From: CALDSL01 sp039810245
GTDB lineage: Bacteria; Chloroflexota; Anaerolineae; Anaerolineales; Anaerolineaceae
Direction: 5' to 3'
Length of the DNA: 64,000 bases
Assembly: GCA_039810245.1 (NCBI GenBank)
Contig: JBDHWQ010000002.1
Coordinates: forward strand, 62,001 to 126,000
The translations under genes and the position numbers were made by a program. The notes beneath the pieces are model-generated. The model had not been told where the DNA came from. It saw only the letters and a program-made list of their open reading frames with translations, and did not search any database. This document shows, piece by piece, positions 17,476 to 25,942 of the stretch; position 1 is the stretch's first letter, and each line of letters opens with the position of its first letter.

Positions 17476-17928
17476 ATGGGCGTCAAAGTCGTTGCAACCA
17501 ACCGCAAAGCGCATTTTGAATTCTTCCTGCTCGAGCACTTTGAGGCTGGTATTGCCCTGCAGGGCAGTGAAGTGAAGTCTATCCGCGCCGGGCAGATCAG
17601 CCTGGCCGAGTCATACATCAAGATCGAGAACAACCACGAAGCCTGGCTGATGAATGCGCATATTGCGCCATACAGCCAAGCCAGCATCTTTAATCACGAT
17701 CCCAAGCGTCCGCGCCGCCTGCTGCTGAACAAGCGCGAAATTCGCGAGATGTGGGACGCGGTGCGCATGAAGGGCGTTACGATCGTCCCCGTGCAGGTAT
17801 ATTTCAAAGACGGCCGCGCCAAACTCGATATTGCCATCGCCAAGGGGAAAAAGCTCTATGACAAACGCCAGGATATCGCCAAACGCGACCAGGATCGTGA
17901 AGCCGCGCGCACGCGCAGCAAAGATTAG
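17476..17928 (+). CDS. smpB: SsrA-binding protein
   Basis: 150 aa, usual length. It binds tmRNA and brings it to stalled ribosomes for trans-translation. Conserved N-terminal motif (ATNRKAHFEFFL), GSEVKSIRAG and NHDPKRPRRLLL are all present. The basic tail that acts as the decoding helix (LYDKRQDIAKRD) is also there. No ssrA gene is next to it. It starts a co-directional run with the CDP-transferase-like gene (11-bp gap). Confidence 0.97.
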   Translation: MGVKVVATNRKAHFEFFLLEHFEAGIALQGSEVKSIRAGQISLAESYIKIENNHEAWLMNAHIAPYSQASIFNHDPKRPRRLLLNKREIREMWDAVRMKGVTIVPVQVYFKDGRAKLDIAIAKGKKLYDKRQDIAKRDQDREAARTRSKD

Positions 17929-17939
17929 CGAGGCGCGCC

Positions 17940-18653
17940 ATGCTTAATCAGTGGGTGGCCCTGCTGGTGACCTCTGCCGCCGCGCTGGCCTGGCTGCGGT
18001 TTAATGACACGCTCGCCCACCGCGGGATCATCTCCAGCCAGCTCAGCCGCAAGTTGATCCACATGGGTACTGGCCCGGTGTTCGTGCTATGCTGGCTGCT
18101 CTTTCCAGATACGCCCGCCGCGCGCTATATCGCAGCCCTCGTCCCACTACTGATCACCGTCCAGTTCGCCCTGATCGGGCTTAGTGTGATCAAGGATAAG
18201 GCTTCCGTGGATGCGATGTCGCGCCACGGTGACCCGCGTGAAATCCTGCGTGGGCCTTTGTACTATGGCATCGTTTTCGTTATCCTCACCATCTTGTATT
18301 GGAAAGATTCGCCCATCGGCATCGTCGCGTTGATGCTGCTGTGCGGTGGAGATGGCCTGGCGGATGTGATTGGAAAGCGAGTGCGCAGCCGCCCGCTGCC
18401 CTGGTCGCCGCGCAAGTCGTGGGCCGGCACCCTGTCGATGTTCGCCGGCGGCTGGCTGTTTGCCGCGATCATTATTGCGATCTACATTGCCGTAGGTGTG
18501 TTCGCCGGCCCATTTAGCAGTTACCTGCTGCCCATCACGCTGATCGCGCTGGCAGGCACCGCAATCGAATCCCTGCCATACACGGACGTGGATAATCTCA
18601 CCGTACCAGCCCTGGCCGCGCTGCTGGGGCATCTCCTGTTACCGAAAGGCTAA
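17940..18653 (+). CDS. Phytol/farnesol-kinase-like CTP transferase family membrane protein
   Basis: 237 aa with about seven membrane helices. The motif CGGDGLADVIGKRVRSRPLPW (split around residues 138-157) and KSWAGTLSMF are signatures of the phosphatidate cytidylyltransferase / dolichol-phytol kinase superfamily. The short length and the SRKLIHMGTG motif favour the VTE5/phytol-kinase branch, which phosphorylates prenols using CTP. The substrate here is unknown. SD GAGG lies 6 nt before the ATG. It sits between smpB and hutH with short gaps. Confidence 0.85.
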   Translation: MLNQWVALLVTSAAALAWLRFNDTLAHRGIISSQLSRKLIHMGTGPVFVLCWLLFPDTPAARYIAALVPLLITVQFALIGLSVIKDKASVDAMSRHGDPREILRGPLYYGIVFVILTILYWKDSPIGIVALMLLCGGDGLADVIGKRVRSRPLPWSPRKSWAGTLSMFAGGWLFAAIIIAIYIAVGVFAGPFSSYLLPITLIALAGTAIESLPYTDVDNLTVPALAALLGHLLLPKG

Positions 18654-18659
18654 ACGCGC

Positions 18660-20210
18660 ATGGTTTCTATTCAAGGCAAGGGCCTGACCATTGAGGATGT
18701 CGTCCAGGTAGCCCGCGGGCAGGCGCAAGTAGACCTGTCCGCGGAAGGGCGCGTGGCGGTGGAGCGCTCGCACCGGGTGCTGGAAGAGCTGCTGGTCGCC
18801 AATCGCCCGGTATATGGGATCAATACCGGCTTTGGCATTTTTGCGGAAAAACGCATTCCGCTGGATGACTCTGCGCGCCTCAGCCGTAACCTGATCCTCA
18901 GTCACGCGGTGGGCTGTGGCGAGCCGCTCAGCACAGACGTGGTGCGCGCGGCCATGCTGGTGCGCGGGAACACACTTTCCAAGGGCGTTTCCGGGGTGCG
19001 GCTGGAAGTCATCCAGACCTTGCTGGACATGCTCAACCGCGGCGTCACGCCCTTCATTCCTTCGCAGGGTTCGCTGGGCTCCTCAGGCGACCTGTGCCCG
19101 CTCTCGCACCTGGCGCTTGTGTTCACCACCGATGAATTGGACCGCGCCGAAGATTCCGGCCAGGCCTGGGTAGATGGCGACCTGTTGGACGGCAAAACCG
19201 CCATGCAGCGCGCCGGGCTGCAGCGCATTTGCCTCGGCCCGAAGGAAGGGTTAGCGATCAACAACGGCGCCACCTTCTCGGCGTCTATCGGCGCGCTGGC
19301 AGCTTATGATGCCCGCTATCTGCTCGACCTGGCCGATGTGGCCCTGGCCATGTCGCTGGAAGCGCTGCTGGGCTGTTCCAGCGCGTTTGATTCGCGCCTG
19401 CACGAAGCCCGTGGGCACGCCGGGCAGATCCGTGTGGCGCGCCGCGTTCTGGCGCTGCTTTCCGGCAGCAGCCTGGCCGATGCAGCCTGCCGCATCCAGG
19501 ATGCATATTCCCTGCGTTGCGCGCCGCAGGTGCAGGGCGCCGCGCGCGACACACTGGAGTTCGTCTGGCGCACACTGGAGATTGAGATCAACGCCGCCAC
19601 CGACAATCCGCTGCTGTTCGAACCGGCGGATGCCATTTCGGGTGGCAATTTTCATGGTGAGCCGGTGGGCATGGCGCTCGATTACCTGGGCATCGCCCTG
19701 GCCGAGGTGGCCGCGATCTCCGAGCGCCGCGTGTACCGCCTGACGGATGAAAAGATCAGCGCCGGCCTGCCGCCTATGTTGGTTGATTCGCCTGCCGCGG
19801 CCGGCTTGAACTCGGGTTTGATGATCCCGCAGTACACCGCCGCTTCCTTGGTGTTGGAAAACCAGACCCTGGCCTCACCCGATTCCGTACTGTCGCTGCC
19901 CACATCCGGTGGGCAGGAAGATCATAATGCCAACGCCATGAACGCCGCCCGACACGCGCGCAAGATCGTCGCCAACGCCGCCCAGGTGCTGGCGATTGAG
20001 CTGTACACCGCCGCGCGCGCAGTGGACCTGCGCCTGCGCGAGCATCATGGCGCGAAGCTGGGGCAGGGCACCTCGCGCGCCTATGAGGCCATTCGCGCCG
20101 CCGTACCATATCAGGCGGGCGATGCCTGGTGGGGGCCGGAGATTGACCGCGTGCGTGCCCTGGTGGATGCGCAGGCCATCCCGGTCGAAGCGTATGGGGA
20201 TACGGTATAA
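18660..20210 (+). CDS. hutH: Histidine ammonia-lyase-family enzyme with SSG prosthetic triad
   Basis: 516 aa, full length for HAL. It eliminates ammonia from L-histidine to give urocanate using the self-made MIO cofactor. The conserved Tyr/Gly loop (YGINTGFG, 52-59) and downstream NxATDNPL-type motif (INAATDNPLLF) are intact. The tripeptide that cyclises to MIO is Ser141-Ser142-Gly143 instead of the usual Ala-Ser-Gly (GSLGSSGDLCPLSH). The Ser and Gly needed for the ring are kept. No hutU, hutI or hutG is in the window. It could be a HAL, another aromatic ammonia-lyase or an aminomutase. SD AAAGG precedes the ATG. Confidence 0.88.
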   Translation: MVSIQGKGLTIEDVVQVARGQAQVDLSAEGRVAVERSHRVLEELLVANRPVYGINTGFGIFAEKRIPLDDSARLSRNLILSHAVGCGEPLSTDVVRAAMLVRGNTLSKGVSGVRLEVIQTLLDMLNRGVTPFIPSQGSLGSSGDLCPLSHLALVFTTDELDRAEDSGQAWVDGDLLDGKTAMQRAGLQRICLGPKEGLAINNGATFSASIGALAAYDARYLLDLADVALAMSLEALLGCSSAFDSRLHEARGHAGQIRVARRVLALLSGSSLADAACRIQDAYSLRCAPQVQGAARDTLEFVWRTLEIEINAATDNPLLFEPADAISGGNFHGEPVGMALDYLGIALAEVAAISERRVYRLTDEKISAGLPPMLVDSPAAAGLNSGLMIPQYTAASLVLENQTLASPDSVLSLPTSGGQEDHNANAMNAARHARKIVANAAQVLAIELYTAARAVDLRLREHHGAKLGQGTSRAYEAIRAAVPYQAGDAWWGPEIDRVRALVDAQAIPVEAYGDTV

Positions 20211-20211
20211 T
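20206..20211 (+). promoter_or_regulatory. Putative -10 for L,D-transpeptidase gene
   Basis: TATAAT spanning the hutH stop codon region; predicted start near 20218, giving a leader of about 71 nt before the ATG at 20289. The -35 is weak. Confidence 0.4.
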
Positions 20212-20288
20212 AGGGACGCAACCGAACACACACCGCGCCCGGTGCTCGCACGGGGCATGCTCTTACACAAGGTACTTTTATTCATATC

Positions 20289-21374
20289 ATGCGAAAGATT
20301 ACACGCCGTGAATTTCTAAAACTCAGCGCGCTGGGACTGGCCAGCCTGGCATTCCGCCCCTGGGATAACTGGGGCGAGCTGCTGCAGGATTGGCCTGAAG
20401 GCCAGCTTCTGGGCCGCAACTGCTCGGGCGGCATCGTTAATATTCGCCAACGCCCCACGCCCGAGGCGCCATTGGTTGAGGCAGTCTATGAAGACACCGT
20501 GCTTCCCTGGCTGCGCGAAGTGATCGGCTCTGACCCCGGCAGCACGCTCCAGCGCCGCTGGGTGGAAACACCCAAGGGCTACGTATTTTCGCCGGTGTTC
20601 CAGCCCGTGCGCTACCAGCCCAACCAGCCGGTCGACAGCCTGCCCACGCATTCAGATGGCACTACCGGTATGTGGTGCGAAGTCAGTGTGCCGTACGTGG
20701 ATATCTTCCTGGTGCAGGAAAAGCCCGCCGCCCCCTGGCTGCAGCATATTCCGCGCCCGCGCCTGTATTACAGCCAGATCATGTGGATCGACGGCATCAG
20801 TACCAACTCCAGCGGGCAGGTTCTCTACCGCGTGGGTGAAAAATACGGCTCGTACGGTGACATGTTCTGGGCGGATGCGCGTGCTTTTCGCCCGCTGACC
20901 GAGGAAGAGCTGGCGCCCATCAACCCGAACGCGCAGGATAAGCGTATTGTGGTCAACCTGAACAATCAGACCCTTTCCTGCTTCGAAGGCCAGCAGGAAG
21001 TCTACTTCTGCCAGATCTCATCCGGCGGGTTGTACGATAAAGACGGCAACCCGTCCGATAGCTGGTCCACGCCGGTTGGCCCGCATCCCATCTGGCGCAA
21101 GTTGGTTTCGGTGCATATGGCTGGCGGCGGGACCGGCAATGGTTGGGATACCCCCGGCATCGGCTGGACGTCGCTTTTTGCCGGTGAAGGCGTCGCCATT
21201 CATTCGACCTTCTGGCATAACAATTTTGGCGTTCCGCGCTCGCATGGCTGCGTCAATGCCAGCCCGGATGATGCCAAGTGGATTTTCCGATGGACTTCGC
21301 CTGAGGTCAAATATGATCCTGGTGATCTCACCATCCAGTGGCCGGGTGGCACCATCGTCGATGTGGTAGCCTGA
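20289..21374 (+). CDS. Tat-exported L,D-transpeptidase (YkuD domain)
   Basis: 361 aa. A twin-arginine signal (TRREFLKLSALGLASLAF, residues 5-22) directs export. An SH3-like region at about 45-110 precedes the YkuD catalytic domain (about 218-358). The active-site motif is S318-H319-G320-C321-V322-N323, preceded by IHSTFWHNNFG. L,D-transpeptidases make 3-3 crosslinks in peptidoglycan or attach proteins to it. Here this implies a peptidoglycan wall, in line with the LysM/M23, SH3 and sortase genes of the window. It is followed by the thiol-redox cluster after a 14-bp gap. Confidence 0.92.
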   Translation: MRKITRREFLKLSALGLASLAFRPWDNWGELLQDWPEGQLLGRNCSGGIVNIRQRPTPEAPLVEAVYEDTVLPWLREVIGSDPGSTLQRRWVETPKGYVFSPVFQPVRYQPNQPVDSLPTHSDGTTGMWCEVSVPYVDIFLVQEKPAAPWLQHIPRPRLYYSQIMWIDGISTNSSGQVLYRVGEKYGSYGDMFWADARAFRPLTEEELAPINPNAQDKRIVVNLNNQTLSCFEGQQEVYFCQISSGGLYDKDGNPSDSWSTPVGPHPIWRKLVSVHMAGGGTGNGWDTPGIGWTSLFAGEGVAIHSTFWHNNFGVPRSHGCVNASPDDAKWIFRWTSPEVKYDPGDLTIQWPGGTIVDVVA

Positions 21375-21388
21375 TTGGGGAAACATTT

Positions 21389-22195
21389 ATGGATGTCACT
21401 ATTGGTCTGGCGTTTCTGGCGGGGTTAGCGTCTTTTCTCTCACCCTGCGTCTTCTCGCTGGTTCCGGCATATATCAGCTACCTGAGCGGTCGCGCGGTGG
21501 CCGGCGCGGAAGCGCCAAAAGTGGCAGCGCAAAATGTCGCGATGAGCGTAGCCGGCGTGGATGAAGGCTATGGTTCCATCGAGATGGATGAACAGGTTAT
21601 GAAACCCTGGCAGCCCACCCGCCTGGATACATTCACCCACGGCGTGGCTTTCGTTATCGGTTTCAGCGTGGTGTTTATTATTTTGGGTGTGGCGGTTTCC
21701 GCTCTGGGCGGCCTGCTGTACGATCTGCGCGACGTGCTTGCCAAAGTGGGTGGGGTGGTGGTGATCGTCTTTGGCCTGCATATGACCGGTATTTTGCGTA
21801 TCCCCTTGCTGGAGTATGACCTGCGCCCGCAGAGCCGGGAAGAACAAAACCGCAGCTATTTTTCATCCGCGCTGATGGGCGTGTTCTTCTCCGCCGGCTG
21901 GTCGCCGTGTGTGGGGCCGGTGCTGGGAGCCATCCTAACCATGGCTTTTCAGGGCGGCTCGGTGATCGATGGCGTCAAATTGCTGTCGGCTTATTCGGCC
22001 GGGCTGGCTATCCCCTTCCTGTTGGCTGCCCTGGGCATCGGTTGGGTCACGGCCATTCTGCGCCGCCATCGCAAGCTGATGCACTATATCGAAATCGTGA
22101 TGGGGGTCATCCTGATCATCGTCGGGTTGATGCTGCTGTTTGGCGTCTTTAATCTGCTGGCGCGCTACGGCCTGTTCGTAGACTTTGGTCTTTAG
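21389..22195 (+). CDS. ccdA: Cytochrome c biogenesis protein CcdA-type thiol transporter
   Basis: 268 aa from the ATG at 21389, which has GGGGAAA upstream. CcdA/DsbD-beta moves reducing power from cytoplasmic thioredoxin across the membrane. The two redox cysteines are in the pseudo-repeated motifs FLSPCVFSLVPAY (first helix) and GWSPCVGPVLG. About six to seven helices. An insert of about 45 polar residues between helices 1 and 2 (EAPKVAAQN...KPWQPTRL) is longer than usual. It is followed by TlpA and the Grx-DUF2085 gene, so it probably feeds electrons to TlpA. Confidence 0.93.
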   Translation: MDVTIGLAFLAGLASFLSPCVFSLVPAYISYLSGRAVAGAEAPKVAAQNVAMSVAGVDEGYGSIEMDEQVMKPWQPTRLDTFTHGVAFVIGFSVVFIILGVAVSALGGLLYDLRDVLAKVGGVVVIVFGLHMTGILRIPLLEYDLRPQSREEQNRSYFSSALMGVFFSAGWSPCVGPVLGAILTMAFQGGSVIDGVKLLSAYSAGLAIPFLLAALGIGWVTAILRRHRKLMHYIEIVMGVILIIVGLMLLFGVFNLLARYGLFVDFGL

Positions 22196-22203
22196 GGGCG
22201 AGC

Positions 22204-22743
22204 ATGACCGGGCGTGAGATCCGCTTGCTGCTCCTCGGCTTGTTGGCCGGCTCGCTGCTCGGGCTGGCATATATTTTGGGTAGCAATGCGCTTGCGCGCA
22301 GCCGCCAGGCTTCATCAAAACCGGAATTGGGAATCGGTAAGCCCGCGCCGGAGTTTTCCCTGGAGACGCTGGATGGCTCGACTGCCAGCCTGGCGCAGTA
22401 CCGGGGCCACCCGCTGGTACTCAACTTTTGGGCCACCTGGTGCTCTCCCTGCAAAGCCGAAATGCCGATGCTGGGACGCTACGCAGAGCAGTATGGGCCG
22501 GATCTGGTTGTGGTAGGCGTCAATTACGGCGAGAGCCGTGCCGACGCGCAGGGATTTGTGGACGCCAATGGTATCCGCTTTCCCATCCTGCTCGACCCCG
22601 GCAGCAGTACCGGCCCGGTCTACCTGATCCGTGCCTTTCCGACCACATTTTTTATCGACAAAGACGGGGTGCTGCGCTCGATGCACGTCGGCCAGCTTTC
22701 CGAAGATTTGCTCGACCAGTACCTCAAAACGATCGGCTTGTGA
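22204..22743 (+). CDS. TlpA/ResA-like membrane-anchored thiol-disulfide oxidoreductase
   Basis: 179 aa. An N-terminal membrane anchor (LLLLGLLAGSLLGLAYIL, about 8-25) is followed by a thioredoxin fold with the C80-S-P-C83 active site in NFWATWCSPCKAEM. The conserved cis-proline region is FPTTFFIDKDG. It probably reduces apocytochrome or other extracytoplasmic disulfides using electrons from the adjacent CcdA. It lies 8 bp after ccdA and 4 bp before the next gene. Confidence 0.93.
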   Translation: MTGREIRLLLLGLLAGSLLGLAYILGSNALARSRQASSKPELGIGKPAPEFSLETLDGSTASLAQYRGHPLVLNFWATWCSPCKAEMPMLGRYAEQYGPDLVVVGVNYGESRADAQGFVDANGIRFPILLDPGSSTGPVYLIRAFPTTFFIDKDGVLRSMHVGQLSEDLLDQYLKTIGL

Positions 22744-22747
22744 CCCT

Positions 22748-23755
22748 ATGCTAACTGTTACTATCCTGCTGCGAAAAGACTGCGCCGAATGTGACCAGGC
22801 CATCTCTGACCTGGAAAGCCTGCAATCCGCCGTGCCGCATCGCCTGGCAGTGGTAGACGTCGACCAGGACCCTGTGCTGCGCGCCGCCTATGAGCATCAG
22901 TCTGTACCGGTTGTGCAGGTAGGTCCGTACTCGCTGCGCCCGCCCTTTACCCGCCAGGATCTGCAGGTGGCATTGACTGCAGCCGGCCAGCGCCGAGAGC
23001 AGCTTTCTTCCAACCCCGAGAGCGGCTACCGCGAGCGCGCCCTGCGCGGCCAGATGATCACTGGCGCAGACCGCTTCTCTTACTGGCTCAGCCAGCATTA
23101 CATGGTGCTGTTCAACCTGGCTATGTTGTTCTATGTGGGACTGCCGTTCCTTGCTCCGCTGTTCTTGCGCGCCGGATATACCCGCCCGGCCCAGGTCATC
23201 TATACTCTCTATCGCCCGTTATGCCACCAGTTGGGATTCCGCTCATTCTTCCTGTTCGGCGCGCAGCCGTTTTATCCGCGCGCTCTGGCACAGATTCCTG
23301 GCGTGGAAACTTACGAACAGGCTACCGGGCAGGATACCAATACAGACACAGGCATCCTTGCCGCGCGGCGATTCGTGGGCGATGAGCACCTGGGCTTCAA
23401 GATTGCCCTGTGCGAGCGTGATGTAGCCTTGTGGGGCTCGATCCTGCTTTTTGGATTGGTTTTCGCTGCCACCGGGAAGCGCCTGCGCTCCATCCCCTGG
23501 TATATCTGGCTGCTGTTTGGCTTGCTGCCCATCGGCCTGGATGGCGGCTCGCAGCTCGTCAGTGCGTTTCCATTTATCCCTGCCAGCTTCGCGCGCGAGA
23601 GCACCCCACTCTTGCGTGTGATCACCGGTGCGCTGTTTGGAACGCTCACGGCCTGGTATCTTTACCCGCTGATTGAGGAAAATATGCGCGATATGCGCGC
23701 CGTTCTGGCGCGCAAATTTGCTGCAGCCCAGGCGGGCGAGAAAGCGAGCCGCTGA
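22748..23755 (+). CDS. Glutaredoxin-like domain fused to DUF2085 membrane domain
   Basis: 335 aa from the ATG at 22748, which directly follows the tlpA stop. Residues 1-80 are a glutaredoxin-like domain with C12-A-E-C15 and a cis-proline segment (QSVPVVQVG). Residues about 130-320 form a four- to five-helix membrane domain of the DUF2085 type: LCHQLGFRSFF, a second cysteine in CERDVALWG, and LLPIGLDGGSQ. DUF2085 has no agreed function. Position at the end of a ccdA-tlpA operon suggests that the domain handles thiols or metals in the membrane; this is inference. Confidence 0.85.
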   Translation: MLTVTILLRKDCAECDQAISDLESLQSAVPHRLAVVDVDQDPVLRAAYEHQSVPVVQVGPYSLRPPFTRQDLQVALTAAGQRREQLSSNPESGYRERALRGQMITGADRFSYWLSQHYMVLFNLAMLFYVGLPFLAPLFLRAGYTRPAQVIYTLYRPLCHQLGFRSFFLFGAQPFYPRALAQIPGVETYEQATGQDTNTDTGILAARRFVGDEHLGFKIALCERDVALWGSILLFGLVFAATGKRLRSIPWYIWLLFGLLPIGLDGGSQLVSAFPFIPASFARESTPLLRVITGALFGTLTAWYLYPLIEENMRDMRAVLARKFAAAQAGEKASR

Positions 23756-23758
23756 ACC

Positions 23759-24562
23759 ATGGCGTTCATCGAACGTGATGGTCTGCGCTATTTCTCGTTT
23801 GATCTGCTGGAAAGCGCGGGGGTGCGCCAGGCCACATTTACTCGCCACGGCGGGGTCAGCCCTGCGCCGTGGGCTTCGCTCAATGTCGGCGGGTTGAACG
23901 GCGACCCGCGCGAAAATGTGATTGAAAACCGGCGGCGCATGTTTGCCTGCTTTGACCGCCCGGTGGAGAGCCTGTTCGACGTCTGGCAGGTGCATTCCGC
24001 TGACGCCGTGGCCTCAGACCATCCACGCCCGTTGCACGCTCCGCATAAAAAAGCCGATATCATCCTTACCGATCGTCCGGATGTCACCCTGTTTATGCGC
24101 TTTGGCGATTGCGTGCCATTGCTGCTGGTCGACCCGCATCGCAAGGCAATCTGCCTGGCGCATGCCGGTTGGCAGGGCACGGTCAAGAAAGTGGCTGCCG
24201 CGGCAGTTGAGGCCATGCACACCGCTTATGGCAGCCGCCCGCAGGATATATTGGCCGGCATCGGTCCCTCGGTGGGCGTGCACCATTACCAGGTGGGCGA
24301 AAATGTGATTGATGCCGTGACTGATGCCTTCGGATTAGATGCAAAAAGTCTGCTGCCGCAATATAATGAGCATATCCATTTTGATCTCTGGCAGGCCAAC
24401 CAGTTAACGTTGGAGCAATGCGGCGTGCAGCCAGCCCACGTTCAGGTGGCCGGCGTTTGTACCGTGTGCGATGTCCATGATTGGTTTTCGCACCGCGCCG
24501 AGCACGGCCGCACCGGGCGGTTTGGCGTGCTGCTGGCGCTGGATAACGGGCGAGAAGGGTGA
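23759..24562 (+). CDS. pgeF: Peptidoglycan editing factor PgeF (YfiH/laccase-domain family)
   Basis: 267 aa. PgeF hydrolyses wrong (L-Ser for L-Ala) muropeptides in E. coli; other members were described as purine nucleosidases/phosphorylases. The zinc-site residues are H79 (WQVHSADAV), C118 (FGDCVPLLL) and H135 (LAHAGWQG). The GPSVGVHHYQVG signature is present. Its end overlaps a possible GTG start of yggS. It precedes yggS-yggT-yggU, a commonly seen neighbourhood near division genes. Confidence 0.92.
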   Translation: MAFIERDGLRYFSFDLLESAGVRQATFTRHGGVSPAPWASLNVGGLNGDPRENVIENRRRMFACFDRPVESLFDVWQVHSADAVASDHPRPLHAPHKKADIILTDRPDVTLFMRFGDCVPLLLVDPHRKAICLAHAGWQGTVKKVAAAAVEAMHTAYGSRPQDILAGIGPSVGVHHYQVGENVIDAVTDAFGLDAKSLLPQYNEHIHFDLWQANQLTLEQCGVQPAHVQVAGVCTVCDVHDWFSHRAEHGRTGRFGVLLALDNGREG

Positions 24563-24564
24563 AC

Positions 24565-25320
24565 ATGCAATCTGACACTGGGGTAGATACCAGCCAGATC
24601 GGGCACAACCTGGAGCGCGTACAGGCGCAGATTGAGCGCGCCGCCATCGCAGCCGGTCGTGCGACGTCTGAGGTGCGTCTGGTGGTGGTCACCAAAGCTC
24701 AACCGTTGGCAAAAATCCATGCTGCCTATGCAGCCGGAGCGCGCCTGTTCGGCGAAAACTATCCCGAAGAAACCCGGGCGAAAATTGAATCTACACGCGA
24801 TCTGCCGGGAATTGAGTGGCACATGATCGGCCACCTGCAAAGCCGTAAGGCACGCATCGTCAGCGCCGGATTCGCCATGTTGCACTCGCTGGATAGTCTC
24901 ATTCTGGCGCAAAAGTTGGAACGCCAGCTCGCCGAGCTGGCGCGCGTGCTGCCGGTGCTGATCGAGGTCAATGTGAGTGGTGAAGAGACCAAGGGCGGCT
25001 ACCCGGCCTGGGATCAAGCGGATTGGCCGAAGCTGCTGCCTGAAGTCGAGTCCATTCTTGCTCTGCCACACCTGCAGGTACGTGGTTTGATGACCATGCC
25101 ACCGTATTTGGAAGACCCGGAAGCGGTGCGCCCATATTTCATCCGCGCTCGCAAGCTGCGCGAGTATTTGTGTCGCCAGTTCCCCGCGGCTGCCTGGGAT
25201 GAACTTTCAATGGGTACCAGCGTGGATTACCCGGTGGCTATTCAGGAAGGCGCCACTTATGTGCGTGTTGGCACGGCCATTGTTGGCCCACGCCCGCCGA
25301 AAGCGAACCAATCCGTTTGA
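24565..25320 (+). CDS. YggS/PLPBP-family pyridoxal-phosphate homeostasis protein
   Basis: 251 aa from the ATG at 24565, which has GAAGGG 5 nt upstream; a GTG two codons earlier (24559) overlaps the pgeF stop and is the alternative. Alanine-racemase-like TIM barrel without the C-terminal domain. The PLP lysine is K44 in VVVTKAQP; FGENYPEE, WHMIGHLQSRK and ELSMGTSVDY are family signatures. The protein buffers PLP and has no strong enzymatic activity of its own. It is co-transcribed with yggT and yggU. Confidence 0.93.
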   Translation: MQSDTGVDTSQIGHNLERVQAQIERAAIAAGRATSEVRLVVVTKAQPLAKIHAAYAAGARLFGENYPEETRAKIESTRDLPGIEWHMIGHLQSRKARIVSAGFAMLHSLDSLILAQKLERQLAELARVLPVLIEVNVSGEETKGGYPAWDQADWPKLLPEVESILALPHLQVRGLMTMPPYLEDPEAVRPYFIRARKLREYLCRQFPAAAWDELSMGTSVDYPVAIQEGATYVRVGTAIVGPRPPKANQSV

Positions 25321-25341
25321 GCGTCTGAGAGGAGCCGCCGC

Positions 25342-25608
25342 GTGGACATCCGTATTGTGCTCATCAATGTCATATATTGGGCCGGCCAGATCTTATCTCT
25401 GCTGGTCATTGCCGAAGTGATCCTGTCTTACTTCATGTCGCCATTCCACCCGGTGCGTGCGTTCATTAACCGCATCGTCGGGCCGCTGCTCAACCCGATC
25501 CGCCGCGTGCTGCCTGGAATGGGCGGATTGGACTTCAGCCCGTTTATCCTGCTGCTGATTATCCAGCTCGTGCAGAATATTCTCATTCGCCTGGTGCGGT
25601 CCATCTAG
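25342..25608 (+). CDS. YggT family membrane protein
   Basis: 88 aa with a GTG start (25342) and GAGAGGAG upstream. Two membrane helices with the family motif LNPIRRVLPGMGGLDFSPFILLLI between them and into the second helix. YggT proteins are linked to division-site or osmotic functions but have no firm biochemical role. It lies between yggS and the DUF167 gene in the classic order. Confidence 0.9.
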   Translation: MDIRIVLINVIYWAGQILSLLVIAEVILSYFMSPFHPVRAFINRIVGPLLNPIRRVLPGMGGLDFSPFILLLIIQLVQNILIRLVRSI

Positions 25609-25624
25609 AGGGGGAGAACCATTC

Positions 25625-25942
25625 ATGAAAGACACATCGAAGCCACATCTGCATCACAGCGCCGGCGGCGCGGCCATCACCGTGCACGTGGAAACCCACG
25701 CCGGCCGCGACCAGATTAAAGAGATCCAGCCGGATGGCACGCTTCGCGTAGCCATCCGCGCGGCCGGTTCGGGCGACAAAGTCAACGCGCCGCTGCTGGA
25801 TTACCTTTCGCATGCCCTGGGCGTGCCAGTCAGCCGTATGGAAATTGTCGCCGGTAGCGCCGCGGCTGATAAGCTGGTGGCCATTCTTAATGTCGACTCC
25901 ACTCAGCTTCACGAACGTATCACCAGCCTGGTAGGCAAGTAA
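25625..25942 (+). CDS. DUF167/YggU family protein
   Basis: 105 aa. Small alpha-beta protein with the conserved TVHVETHAGRDQIKE start, VAIRAAGSGDKVNAPLLDYL centre and IVAGSAAADKLV. The function is unknown across the family. Its stop is directly abutted by the stop of the convergent NACHT-HEAT gene with no gap. Confidence 0.9.
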   Translation: MKDTSKPHLHHSAGGAAITVHVETHAGRDQIKEIQPDGTLRVAIRAAGSGDKVNAPLLDYLSHALGVPVSRMEIVAGSAAADKLVAILNVDSTQLHERITSLVGK

